Shown piece after piece: positions 37,060 through 48,655 of a stretch of DNA of 64,000 nucleotides. Source of the DNA: Stomorhina lunata (taxonomy: Eukaryota > Arthropoda > Insecta > Diptera > Rhiniidae); assembly GCA_933228675.1 (NCBI GenBank), contig OW121744.1:60214928-60278927 (forward strand). Reading direction: 5' to 3'. Under the pieces are notes generated by a model. It was not told the DNA's origin. It saw nothing but the letters and a program-made list of their open reading frames with translations, and searched no databases. Each line of letters opens with the position of its first letter. The stretch's first letter is position 1. The position numbers were made by a program, and so were the translations under genes.

Positions 37060-37970
37060 CCCAGTAAAACTTTTCATTACCAAATAATGAGTTAAACAGT
37101 TAATCTATTGAACACGAACTACTTACTCATTCGCTGTTTAAGTCATTACATTAACATATATTTTTAAACGAAATACAAATTTTTTTTATGATCCCATGGG
37201 GGCTCGAACCCAGACCCTCCGACTGCTAGGCAGAGACTCTTCCACTGAGCTACTTCATATGTTGAAAACTTAGCAGCTCATAATTAATATAAACAATTTT
37301 TATTTTTAGATCCAAAATCATGTGAAAATAACTTTGTTTTTCCCTGCTTTTTTTTTTTGCTTTGTTGTAATTTTTGGAAAAATATTTTTATACGATTTTT
37401 TGTAATTATTTTAAAACTTTTTTTAAATTATTTTAAAACTTAAACAATTTAAATCTTCTTTTTTGTATAAGTTTTTATATAAGATTGACTCTTACTTACT
37501 TAAATGTTACAACCTGTTAAGGTCAAAGTCCGAGCATATTTTAGAATTCCATGGATTTCGATCTTGTGCGAATATTCTCCAATTTAATAGGCCAAGCTTT
37601 GAAAAATGTTCCTCTACTTGGTCTTTCTATCGAAGTTTCGGACATCCTCCTCTAATATTAGTTAGTGGGACATTTCAATTCTAATTTTATCCTCTTCATT
37701 TTTTTTCAAGAGAGGGTTACTAGCCCGTAATCCTAACCCATTTTTATCGATCTTATGGGACAACTCTCGGAACATGTTAACTCACAATGTTAATGGGTGT
37801 TAAACTAGCTCCCCGGGTGATACCATGAGGAGGTGTGTGTCCACAGTTGAGATGAAGGATGACCCAGATAAGTTGGGCTTACCAAGTTAAGACCAATTAG
37901 AATCGTGTTTGGTATTCAACATCCCCTACATAATCAAAATTGGCTCATGATGGTATTTTTTTTAGCTGGG
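37060..37970 (-). mobile_element. TIR element E2 (CCCAGCAAAA family), internally deleted
   Basis: Begins CCCAGTAAAACTTTTCATTA and ends abruptly TTTAGCTGGG, so the B-box end seen in E3/E4 has been lost. Contains the tRNA-Ala-like module (37191-37258, minus) and the LINE-1-leader module (37480-37935). 911 bp. Confidence 0.75.
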
Positions 37971-39212
37971 AAAGTATTGAAAAAAACTAAAAAAAACAGT
38001 TTTGAAAACGGTATGAAAAAAAATATTTTTTTCGTCCTATGCAAAAGTGACTTAACGTTAGCCTATTGCAACAAAAATAGATAATTAAATAGCTTGAGGT
38101 CACAAAAAAATAAAACCAGTCAAATTTTTTTAAAATTTATTAAAAATAATAAATCTTTTATTGCATATGCTCAGGAGCGTCTTTAAGGACATAAAATATT
38201 TTGGAAAACCCTTAATAATTAGGAAACCTTTCAACCGATATTAATGTCTTATATGTTAAAATGTATTTAAAAACATATTCTAAGTAGAAACATTTTGGAG
38301 AAATGTAAAAAAACTCCTCAGTTTATATATAACTGGGATGTCCAAACTTTGGCGTCAAGTCGGCATGGTTTCCTGATATCTGATCTGAATGAAATAAATA
38401 ATTTTATCTAACAAAGATGTAAGACTATAATTACTTCCAAGTAATTATAGTATTTGGGTTTTTGAAATAAGAAAACAAATTTAAGAGAAATTATTAGAAT
38501 TTTCTCTAGGATTTATTAAATGGATTTTTTTTAAACTCACCTTGGGATTTCTTTTATGATACAAAAGAAGTTAATTTTAATTTAAATTCAATGATGTAGT
38601 TTTATTTTTTTGTATTCTTTGTTCACATTTACAAATGTATTTATGTATATACTAGCCGGTAAGTATATATAACAGAGCCAAAGTGATAGAGCCAAAGAGA
38701 TAGAGCCAAAGTGATAGAGCCAAGGTGATAGAGCCAAAGAGATGGTTGGAAGAGCAACTTATGGGAACAAGTGCCAGATGATAAGTGAAGTAAGTTTCCT
38801 TAATTTGGCTTACAAGAACCTTCGGTTTCTTGTAAGCCAATTGAGTGAAACTTTGACACTTGTCATTTGTAACGAGTGCTTTTAAGTTTTGTAATAGATA
38901 TGCTATAAACTTTGACGTTTTAAAGCAAATCTATTACTACTTTGAAAATAGGAAAATTAAATTAAATTACATTTTTAGAGGTGAATTCATTATCTCTATT
39001 ATAAATTGTACAATTCAGTTTAATTAAAATAAAGGAAAGAAAAATACAATTCATTTTATATATAAAAATTAATAAATAAATAATAATAAGTCCAAATTTG
39101 GACACTTTATATTTTTATTATTATGGGGTCAAATGTAACAAATTTGTGGGGTACGTCTTTTGGTACAACGACTTTCAGTTTTTCTGGGACACTATAATAT
39201 ATACATATATAT
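37971..39212. other. AT-rich region with a 16-bp tandem repeat and a UUCG hairpin
   Basis: 38675-38755 contains about five copies of gatagagccaaagtga-type units. A strong stem-loop follows at 38805-38840. No coding frame. Confidence 0.5.
38805..38840. ncRNA. UUCG-capped hairpin, possible foldback transcript
   Basis: TTGGCTTACAAGAACC, TTCG, GTTTCTTGTAAGCCAA: 15 of 16 pairs around a C(UUCG)G loop. Weaker pairing extends outward to about 38775 and 38872 (ataagtg...cacttgtcat). It could be a miRNA-like hairpin or the centre of a decayed palindromic transposon. Transcription is unproven. Confidence 0.3.
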
Positions 39213-39425
39213 ATATATTTAATTCCCTGACAACATTCAAATTGGAACAAGGGGTACTTCTCTCAGACAATGATTTGCTTTCGATTCTATTTTTAGACTC
39301 ATTGAAAGTGACCAACGTTTTAACTCCAGCTATCCAGAGTCTAGCTGAGTTATGAGGTGAACCGCCGCTTTTTTGAAAATTTTACTTTTTTCAAGTGGGT
39401 CTGGCCGCGGATCGAACTTGGTATC
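39213..39425 (-). mobile_element. tRNA-derived SINE, copy S6, head-truncated
   Basis: The complement of the SINE body and tail is present (ttgctttcgattctattttt, gaggtgaaccgccg). It stops within the B-box region near ggatcgaacttgg. Confidence 0.75.
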
Positions 39426-39545
39426 AATTTTGGTATCAACTGATTTTGCTAAGAAAATACTCGATCGATGACTCGATATAAAAAGGTATAATCTCAAATT
39501 TTGGTTAATTTTGTTCGATATCGAATGCCGTGATTCCAAAACAAA

Positions 39546-40545
39546 ACAAGTAAGAAAAGCTATAGTCGGTCAAGCCCGACTATACAATACCCTTCACTAC
39601 TAAGGTCAAATATGGACCAACAATTAAACAAGTTTTCCTTAAGTCTTATTTACATACATACATATACTATATGCTATTTTTTCAAAATTTCGAGATTTAT
39701 ATCATTTCCGGCTAAGGTCCTGATATGGGAGCTAGGGTCAATTGTGGACTGATTGTTATCAAATTTTGATTATTGGTTTATATTTACAAAATATTTATCT
39801 GTGCAAAGTTTAAGTAATCTTTAAAGTTATTAACGTTTTTGTGCTTTTATGTGTATATAAACGTTTTTTGAGAATGTGTCTTGTATTGGAGGTATGGTCA
39901 AATATGGGCCTATTTCTACAAAATTAGAAACACTGATTAAAGTTATGATAAGCAATATTTGTGCTGAATATTATTAAAATACAACTAAATTTGTAGCTGT
40001 AAACGACCAAAAACTCTATTCTGGGAAGGCATCCCTATGGGAGGTACCTACAATAGTAATCCGATTTCGTCCAAAAAGTATAGGGATCGTCCTTGAACCA
40101 AAATATCAAATATGGTCAAATTTGGGCCGATTTATACAAAATTAGAAACACTGATTAAAGTTATGATAAGCAATACTTGTGCTGAAAATTATTAAAATAC
40201 AACAAAATTTGTGGCTGTAAACGACCAAAAACTCTATTCCGGGAAAGCATCCCTATGGGAGGTACCCGAAATAGTAATCCGATTTCGTCCAAAAAGTATA
40301 GGGATCGTCCTTGGACCAAAATATAAACTATGCCAAATTTCATCAAATTATCTTCAAAGTTACGAGCTGTAGAGTGATAACAAGCTTATATGGATAACCG
40401 GCCAGCCCGCCGGACGGACAACGTTAAAACAACTCAGGGAGTCGATTGGTATACTAAAAGGTGGGTCTCAGACAAATATTTCTATGCGAACAAACATCAG
40501 CACAAACCAATATACCCTTTCCACCTATGGTGGTGAAGGGTATAA
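39546..40545 (-). mobile_element. Helentron-like repeat H1, long copy with internal duplication
   Basis: Begins aacaagtaagaaaagctata with hairpin AGTCGG-TCAAGC-CCGACT and ends ggtggtgaagggtataatta. A unit of about 230 bp (gccgatttatacaaaattag ... aagtatagggatcgtccttg) occurs twice, at about 39905-40100 and 40125-40320. Confidence 0.65.
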
Positions 40546-40702
40546 TTATTCGATCAAAATAGCACGATATCGTCTGCGGTGATTCTTTTGCACTTGTAAG
40601 CAGCTGTCCATTAGTATGTAGACTGTACATCGGGTTAATTTAAATCGATGTTGGCCAAATGGAGATCGTTTTTAAATGAGAGTGCTCAATCTATATATAT
40701 AA

Positions 40703-42212
40703 TAGTACCTGGTTGACCGAGCCTTGCTCGGAGTTTTATGATAAGCATTTTGTGCCAATATTTAGTTAATTTTGAATTATTTTATTTACTTTGTCCGATC
40801 AACACATAGTTTGCATAGCTTACAGATTAACTCATTTTGAAAAATTTTGGAAATTGGTCATACCAACAGAAACCTCCGTCGACTCATGCACAACAACTTT
40901 GCTAACTATTATAGCCTGATCAAATGCACAGTTTACGATTTATTTCATTTTGGGTAGTTTTTAGTGGCGCCACCTGAAGCTGTTCATACCAACTAAGAAA
41001 CCTTCGTCTGCTTATGCGTAACAACTTTGCTTATGATTATAACATGATCAAATGCACAGTTTACGATTTAATTCATTTTGAGTAATTTTCAGTGGCGCCA
41101 CCTGTTGGACTTTGGTTCCCATTAATAAACCTTCGTCGGCTTATCCGCAACAACTTTGCTAAAGATTGTAGCATGATTAAATGTACAGCTTACGATTAAA
41201 TTGACTTTGAGTAAATTTCAGTGGCGCCACCTGTCGAAATTTCTTCATACCAATTAAGAAACCTTCGTCGGCTCATGTCCAACAACTTTGCTAAAGATTA
41301 TAGCATGATTAAAAGTACAGCTTACTATAAAATTGACTTTGAGTAAATTTCAGTAGCACCACCTGCCGGAAATTATTCACACCAACTAAAAAACCTTCGA
41401 CGGCTCATGCGCTACAACTTTGCTAAAGATCATAGCATGGTCAAATAAACAGTTTACGATTTAATTAATTTTTAGTCATTTTCAGCGGCGCCACCTAACG
41501 GAAATTAGTCTTACCAACTTAAAAACCTTCGCCGGCTTATCCGCAACATCTTCGCTAAAGAGCATAATATGATCAAATTCACAGTTTACTATTCTTTAAA
41601 GAACATACATAAAAACATTCACTTGTTTATTACTCATTTTTTCCCACTTTTATCCACTACTTTCAAAAAGTTCCAAATGTTTATTTGGTACTTCTTTGGT
41701 ACCAATTGAATTCAGTACATTTTATTACAACGCAGTTAACATAATTCCTATTCATATTACTTTTGAGATGTTAAGTTATCATTTTATCTATTTTTTACCC
41801 ATTTTGGCCCCAAAATCAAAAAAGTACCAAAAACGTGTTCAATATTTCTTTCACATCTATTGACTGCAGTACAAAGTTCCTTTCTATATTCTTTGGTTTA
41901 AAATATAAGAGTGGGTTAAAAAAGTACCAAAAAAACTATTTTCACCCTTTTTACCCTCTCTCCGACATAGTTTCAAAAAAGTACCAAACACCTGTCCGCT
42001 TATTTTTATAGCTGTTTAAAACGTAATTTTAATTTTGTTTCTATACCTATTACTTTAGGAGATATAACGTTTTCGATTTTTCCCCTTTTTACCCGTTTTT
42101 ACCCTCTTAGAGGCAAAGGTTCCAAAAGTCCCTTCTTCTTCGACCTATACATCAAAAAAGGTACCCACTGTCTAAATTTTATCAAAATCGTTAGAGCCGT
42201 TTTCGAGATAGC

Positions 42213-42215
<3 letters not shown>
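40703..42215 (-). mobile_element. Helitron-like element, copy 1 (minus)
   Basis: Read on the minus strand. The 5' part begins AGAATGGCTATCTCGAAAAC next to an AT tract. The body includes aacgggtaaaaaggggaaaa. The 3' part is a tandem array, then hairpin CCGAGC-AAG-GCTCGG, ten bases, then ACTA-T. The layout matches the Helitron at 22446-24543, but the terminal tetranucleotide is ACTA instead of CTRR. No protein coded. Confidence 0.6.
40850..41590 (-). repeat. About 123-bp tandem repeats in Helitron-like copy 1
   Basis: About six units sharing aaccttcgtcggctcatg, caacaactttgctaaagatt, atagcatgatcaaatgcaca and cagtggcgccacctg (plus-strand reading). Similar units recur at 42530-42985 in copy 2. 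Confidence 0.8.

Positions 42216-42305
<90 letters not shown>
42216..42305. repeat. (AT)n microsatellite joining two Helitron-like copies
   Basis: About 90 bp of uninterrupted AT alternation. Shorter AT tracts occur at 43510-43535 and 43559-43603. Confidence 0.95.
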
Positions 42306-42309
<4 letters not shown>

Positions 42310-43513
42310 CTGGTAGACCGAGCCTTGCTCGGAGCTTTATGATAAGCATTTTGAGGAAAATTTTAAAGTTTTTATATATTTTATATTATAAAGTGCTAAA
42401 ATAAATTTAGAGGAAAGACATTGTAGAAATATTCAGTTAATTTTGAATTATTTGATTTATTTTGTCCGACCAACACATAGTTTGCATAGTTTACAGTTTA
42501 ACTCATTTTGAATAATTTTGGAAATTATTCATATCAACAGAAACCTCTGTCGACTCATGCGCAACAACTTTGCTAAAGATTATAGTCTGATCAAATGCAC
42601 AGTTTACGATTTACCTGTCGAAATTTCTTCATACCAACTAAGAAACCTTCGTCGGCTCATGTGCAACAACTTTGCTAAAGATTGTAGCATGATTAAATGT
42701 ACAGATTACGATTAAATTGACTTTGAGTAAGTTTCTGTAGCGCCACCTGTCGGAAATTATTCATACCAACTAAAAAGCCTTCGTCGGCTCATGCGCTACA
42801 ACTTTGCTAAAGATCATAGCATGATCAAATGTACAGTTTACGATTTAATTAATTTTTAGTAATTTTCAGTGGCGCCATCTGTCGGAAATTAGTCTTATCA
42901 ACTTTAAAACCTTCGCCGGCTTATCCGCAACATCTTCGCTAAAGAGCATAACACAATCAAATTCACAGTTTACTATTCTATAAAGAACATACATACAGAC
43001 AAACATTCATTTGTTTAAAATAATACTAATTTTTCCCCCTTTTTATTACTTTGGAGATGTTAAGTTATCATTTTATCCCTTTTTTACCCATTTTGGCTCC
43101 TAAATCAAAAAAGTACCAAATACGTGTTTCATGTTTTTTTTACATCTATTGATTGTAGTACCAAGTTTCTTTATATATTCTTTAGTTTAAAATATAAGAG
43201 TGGGTTAAAAAGGTGCCAAAAAAACTATTTTCACCCTTTTTTACCCCCTATCGGACATAGTTTCAAAAAAGTACCAAACACCTGTCCGCTTATTTTCAAA
43301 GCTGTTTAAAACGTAATTTTAATTTTGTTTCTATACCTATTACTTTAGGAGACATAGCGTTTTCGATTTTTTTCCCCTTTTTACCCGTTTTTACCCTCTT
43401 AGAGGTAAAAGTTCCAAAAGTCCCTTCTTCATCGACCTATACATCAAAAAAGATACCCACTGTCCAAATTTTATCAAAATCGTTAGAGCCGTTTTCGAGA
43501 TAGCCATTCTATA
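42304..43513 (-). mobile_element. Helitron-like element, copy 2 (minus)
   Basis: Same family and orientation as copy 1. It has the CCGAGC-CTT-GCTCGG hairpin at about 42319, four or so 123-bp-type units, and the aacgggtaaaaa body ending at gagatagccattctatatat. Shorter than copy 1 by loss of repeat units. Confidence 0.6.
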
Positions 43514-43558
43514 TATATATATATATATATATACAATTATTACTCGTTTAAGAATATA

Positions 43559-43607
<49 letters not shown>

Positions 43608-44237
43608 TATTGCTCGTTTAAGAATATAAGATAAATTTACAATGTCAATTGTTGTGCTCATTCATGCTCATTCTTAATATATTATATTAAGAATGAGCAC
43701 TGCCATTTAAAAACGCACACCATTTGGCCAACTTTGATTTCAATTTCCTGCCACGCAAATAATGGTCAACGTTGTATTAAATCATTTAAAACTGTTCTAT
43801 ATTCAAAAGACGCGCGATACCCATACTTCGATACTTTTGAATATATTTGTTTACTTGACTGTTGTTTTAATAGCATTAGAAAATGTTTATAGTAAAACAT
43901 ACAAATAACAATAATAATAATAATGATTACAGAATTAAATTGCAAAATAATTGTTGAGGCAGTCCGATCCCCAAAGTGTCATGAACAATTCGTTTTTTGC
44001 AATATAATTCTTAAGCATTTGAAATGTAAGAAGAAAAAGGCAAACTAAAATCAATTTATTTAATGATATTGACACTTTCCAATAAAATAATTGAACAATT
44101 TAATATGTCAAACTTTAAGAAAACAATTAAATATTTACCAGGGGTCATACTGAAAATGAATGACGGTTTCGTGATGCATACTTATAGGGGTTTTAAATTT
44201 CCGTTTAAATATTAAACAATTACAAATGTATATTTTT
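43514..44237. repeat. Duplicated AT/ATTACTCGTTTAAG segment and spacer
   Basis: The phrase acaattattactcgtttaag plus aatataagat and AT tracts occurs twice (43532-43560 and 43601-43632). 43664-43697 holds a stem-loop (GCTCATTCTTAATATA and its complement). 43700-43790 matches, in inverse orientation, 40640-40700. The remainder is AT-rich with no gene. Confidence 0.5.
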
Positions 44238-44297
44238 ATACCCACCATCAAAAAGAATGGGGGGTATATTGAGATTGCCATTCCGTTTGTTGTTTTG
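44238..44297 (+). mobile_element. Helentron-like repeat H2, left part
   Basis: Starts tatacccaccatcaaaaaga and reaches cattccgtttgt. The rest of the copy is at 45726-45942, beyond a LINE fragment. Confidence 0.6.
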
Positions 44298-45725
44298 TAC
44301 AAAAGAACCTTGTAATCTAATCCCAGAGCAGATTGTGGGCCAATAAGCCAGTTCAGTTCTACGGATTTAAGTTTTATCTGAGTTATCTTGCTGTCAATGT
44401 GATGCGACCATGTGAGGCGGCGATCCAAATGTATACCAAGATACTTAACGTGAGAACTCACTGGGATAGTCACGTTGTTAATCTCAATTGCGGGGCAGTT
44501 GTCTCTTCTTAGAGTAAATGTTACGTGAACGCACTTGCTCGGATTTACTTTGATTTTCCATGTATTTAGCCATACTTCAAGCTCATGGATATGGGACTGC
44601 AATAATGCAGAGGCAATTTTGGGATCACAATGAATGCTAATAAACGCTATATCATCTGCGAAAGTAGATGTGTATATTTGAGCACTCGTTGGCATATCTG
44701 CTGTAAAGATAATATATAGCAACGGACCCAATATACTACCCTGTGGAACTCCAGCAGCGATTTTTCTAGGAGACGAATATTCATCTTTGGATCGAACTCG
44801 GAATGTTCTATTGGACAAATAACTTTTCAAGAATATCAATGAACAAAGCGGAGCAGTATTGTTTTTTTTTTTTTCAAAGGCTTTCCTGATCAATGTTGTT
44901 ATTCTGTGTACTTATTCAATAGTACCATGACATTCACGGAAACCGAATTGATGGTCCGGAATAATATCCATCCAGTTAACGAGTGTGCTTAAAGTGCAAA
45001 TAAGAAGCTTTTCGAATAATTTCGATAGAATTGAAAGTAAGCTTATAGGTCTATAAGCTGAAACTTGAGTAATATCTTTACCCGGTTTGGGAATCATAAC
45101 GATTTCTGATACCTTCCAGGACATTGGAAAATGTCCGAAATGAAGAATCGCGTTATAAATATACAATAGAATTCTTACAGCCGAATTAGGTAGGTGGATA
45201 ATCATTGACGAAGAAATTCTGTCAATGCCAGGAGAGTTTTTTGGATTAAGCTTTTGAATATTTGATATAAGAAGGGGAAGACGAAATCTTAATGGGGACA
45301 GCACGATGTCATCTACAATACAAGCGCTTATGTTAGAGCTTGTCTCGTTTGGTCTAAAAACCCTTTCTAGGTAATTGGCGAAAGCATCAACTTTCTCCGA
45401 CGGATCTCTTGCCCAAGTACCATTTTCGAGCCTAATTGGAGACTCATATGCTATTGGATGTTGCATGTGTTTAACAGCCCTCCATAGGTTGAAATTTTTT
45501 TCCTTAGATGAATCTAAGTTTTTTAAGTACTTGTCAAGAGATTTTTGTTCATTGTCCTCAATGCGGAATGCAGTTTTCTTTGACATTGATTTAAACGGCA
45601 TTTTAAGGCAGGACATCGACTTTCTTTCCACCGTCTTCTTAGCCTTCTCTTTTCATTTACTAGACTTTGAATATCTTCTGGAATGTTCTGGCTAACCTTT
45701 TGCTTCGGTTTACAAATTGGAGTTG
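44298..45725 (-). mobile_element. Jockey-like LINE fragment (reverse transcriptase)
   Basis: Minus-strand frames 45631-44912 and 44893-44135. The first carries SRSS-like linker, LNPKNSPGIDRISSSMI, VSEIVMIPKPGKD and SAYRPISLLSILSKLFEKLL, ending at HQFGFRECHGTIE. The second starts after a frameshift and deletion that removes motif A (the expected FLDVSQAFD), then has GVPQGSILGPLLYIIFTAD, the catalytic box TFADDIAF and VKYLGIHLDRRLTW. The endonuclease and the C-terminal end are missing, so both ends are truncated. It lies within an H2 repeat. Confidence 0.85.
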
Positions 45726-45942
45726 CTATACAAATGTTGAACTATAAAGATTCTGCAACCGATTTTAGTCCAAGTATTTTACTAACATACCAACTAGCGT
45801 AACAACTTTTTTTCCAATTTGTTCCACATTTTCAATTAGCTGCACCCTCGTAGATTTATGAGAGATATTTCTAAATTTAACACAACTGATGGTGGGTATA
45901 TAAAATTCGGCCTAGCCGAATATAACACTCTTACTTGTTAAA
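45726..45942 (+). mobile_element. Helentron-like repeat H2, right part
   Basis: Has tgcaccctcgtagatttatg, gatggtgggtatataaaatt and the terminal hairpin ATTCGG-CCTAG-CCGAAT, then ataacactcttacttgtt. Confidence 0.65.
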
Positions 45943-47110
45943 TAGATACTTCAATTTGTAAATTTACCTTAAACATTTCTGTTAGGAGCGTTGGAAGTTT
46001 TTAGCATACATATACCTATTGAAAGTTTACAAAAAACTTTTAAAATTCCCCTCGTACAAACCACATAAGTTTAAAGTGCACATTTAATTTAAAATGCAAT
46101 ACATTAGAACACAAAATCCTTGCTTTCAATCCTATCCAAAACACAAAAAACAAGAAATGTCAAAATTGACGTAAAATTAAGTGTAGATGTTCAAACAAAT
46201 ACACACAATGACATTAAGAATACATTTTGCACCAACACATGCTCACACTCTTATACGAAACATATTTGCAACCCAAAATAATAAAGGAAAAGGATGGATG
46301 ACATATAACAACATATTCGTAAGTAGTTCAAGGTTACTTCCTGTCAGTATAAACTACTATTTTTTCACCTATACATTAACACACGCACCCTCTTGATGGC
46401 GTGGAATATTAACTTTGATTTCAAATAGTAAGAGCTGATACTCACATATATAAGTACATATATGTATTTGTATGTGTATACTATGTACTTACGTACTAGT
46501 ACAAGTGTGTTTCCGGTGCAAAATATCCATTCGACCCGGTAAATTTTCTTAAAATGAGAAGCAAAGAGAACTTTTTGCTATTTCTCATTCTCATTTTGTT
46601 GCGCTTTAAAGCGTAAATATGTACGACAGCATGTGGTGAGTTTTTTTAATGAGTGAATATAATTTCACTCAATTTTGTGAGAATCTTGAGAAAAATGTTT
46701 GTTTATATTTAAATTTTATTTTTATTTCATATTTTATGTTTGCATAATTTAAACAATCGAATGGAATTTTGTTAATTTGGGGAATTCATTCATATACACA
46801 TCTGGGGTTTTAAATTTCGTTAAAGAAATATTAAGAAAAGCAATAAAACTGATGGAAATACACATTTTTGTTAAAGAAGTGTATTTAAGATTTGAGTCGT
46901 ACCAATTACAAATGTATATTTTTGTAAAGAGCTCTTCTGGGAATTTATACTACTTTCATAATTATTACTTGTTGATTTCAAATTTGGGAAGCATTTTTGT
47001 GTAATTGTGGTTTTTTCATTATTATCGTTTGGGTGAGCTGATGTATGCGAGCTCGGATTGAAAAGAACAATTTTAGAGAAATAGTATAAGAAATTTTAAA
47101 CGATAAGCTC
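45943..47110. other. AT-rich spacer, no gene seen
   Basis: Short open frames only, without recognisable domains. No repeat ends noticed. Confidence 0.4.
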
Positions 47111-48275
47111 CCCAGCAAAACTTTTCATTACCAAATAATGAGTTAAACAGTTAAACTATTGAACACGAACTACTTACTCATTCACTGTTTAAGTCATTAC
47201 ATGGGAATGTCATTGGAGGCAAGTACTTACCAATTGCAGAAATGTAATGACTTGGGTAAGTAATTGGAAGACAACAACAACAACTTTTTTGTTGTTGTTT
47301 TATTTAAAAAACATATTTTTAAACGAAATACAAATTTTTTCTTATGACCCCATGGGGGCTCGAACCCAGACCCTCCGACTGCTAGGCAGATACTCTTCCA
47401 CTGAGCTACTTCATATGTTGAAAACTTAGCAGCTTATAATTAATATAAACAATTTTTATTTTTAGATCCAAAATCATGTGACAATAACTTTGTTTTTCTC
47501 TGCTTTTTTGCTTTGTTGTAATTTTTGGAAACATATTTCTATACGATTTTTTGTAAATGTTTAATGCATTTAATAAACAAAAAAGAAGTGTTTTTTAATT
47601 ATTTTAAAACATAAACAATTTAAATCTTCCCTTTTGTATAAGTTTTTATATAATATTGGCTCTTACTTACTTAAATGGCCTATAGATACAACCTATTTTC
47701 TTCGATCTTGTGCGAATATTCTTCAATTTTATAGGCCAAGTTGTGAAAATTTTTCCTCTACTTGGTCTTTCCATCCCATTTTTTATCGTTCTTATTTTAC
47801 AACTCGCGGTACATGTTAGCTCACTATGTAACGTAGCTCTTTTGGTGATGTCACTAGGAGGTCAGTGTCCACAGTTGAAATAAAGGATAACCAAGATAAG
47901 TCTATGCTTACCAAGTTAAGACCAAGCAGAACCGTTGCTTGGTATCCAATAGGTATGTAGCCTACATAATCAAAATTGACTCATGATAGTATTTTTTTCA
48001 TTACCGTGAGTTAGTTTTCCAAAATTTTTTTTACAGAAGGTAATATTTATGTTTTTAAAATTCAAAAATCATTTAAAAATACATTTTTAATAAAAAAAAA
48101 TAAAAAAAATTGTTGCTCTTGGTGGGATTTGAACCCGGGCCATTCAGTTCAACTTACCATTTTAATTACAAATAAGTACTTATGTAATAACTTATTAGTT
48201 ATTCGGAGGGTATGCTGTAGTCATTACAAGGTAACCAGATACCAGAGTACTTGGCGTTACCAAAGTTTTGCTGGG
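47111..48275 (-). mobile_element. TIR element E3 (CCCAGCAAAA family), complete
   Basis: 1165 bp, ends CCCAGCAAAACTTT and AAAGTTTTGCTGGG. In order: CAA/GTT repeat, tRNA-Ala-like module (47346-47413, minus), LINE-1-leader module (about 47650-47965), A/T spacer, then a T-arm-like B-box element TGGGATTTGAACCCGGGCC (48123-48141, minus strand). No transposase. Confidence 0.8.
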
Positions 48276-48655
48276 TCGATTATCATAAAATTATCATACG
48301 GCTATTGAGGAGGAGTATTTAAGGTTAAGTTTAGAATTTGGAGTCTGTAGATTTATCAGGAGGAGAGCTATTTTTCCTCAAAGTAGGGCACCTCGGGTTT
48401 TTTGAAAATTAAAAACGATACCGATGTGACATTTTTATCTAATATAAAAGATTTATATATGTCCGAAGGTTGAGGTCTACAAAAAATTACCAAATTTATT
48501 ATTGAATTATGAAATCTTAATGAAAAAATCTTTTTTGGGATTTCAAATTTTTTTTGGGAATTCCCGGATACTGCCGTCATTTGAAATCAAAAATTTGTTC
48601 AAATTCCAAAAAAAAAAAAAAAAATTTCATTAAGATTTCATAATTCAGTAATGAA
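48276..48655. repeat. Spacer between E3 and E4, itself partly palindromic
   Basis: ttgaattatgaaatcttaat (48500-48521) is the complement of attaagatttcataattcag (48629-48648), so the middle of the E3-E4 pair is also inverted. Confidence 0.6.

Noticed and set aside
43391..43606. 71-codon frame rich in YIYI
   Set aside because: Translation of the AT microsatellite.
47247..47429. Frames at 47247, 49496 and 61900 with a shared MTWVSNW-like or GLEPRP peptide
   Set aside because: They are translations of the CAA/GTT repeat and tRNA-like module of the TIR elements.
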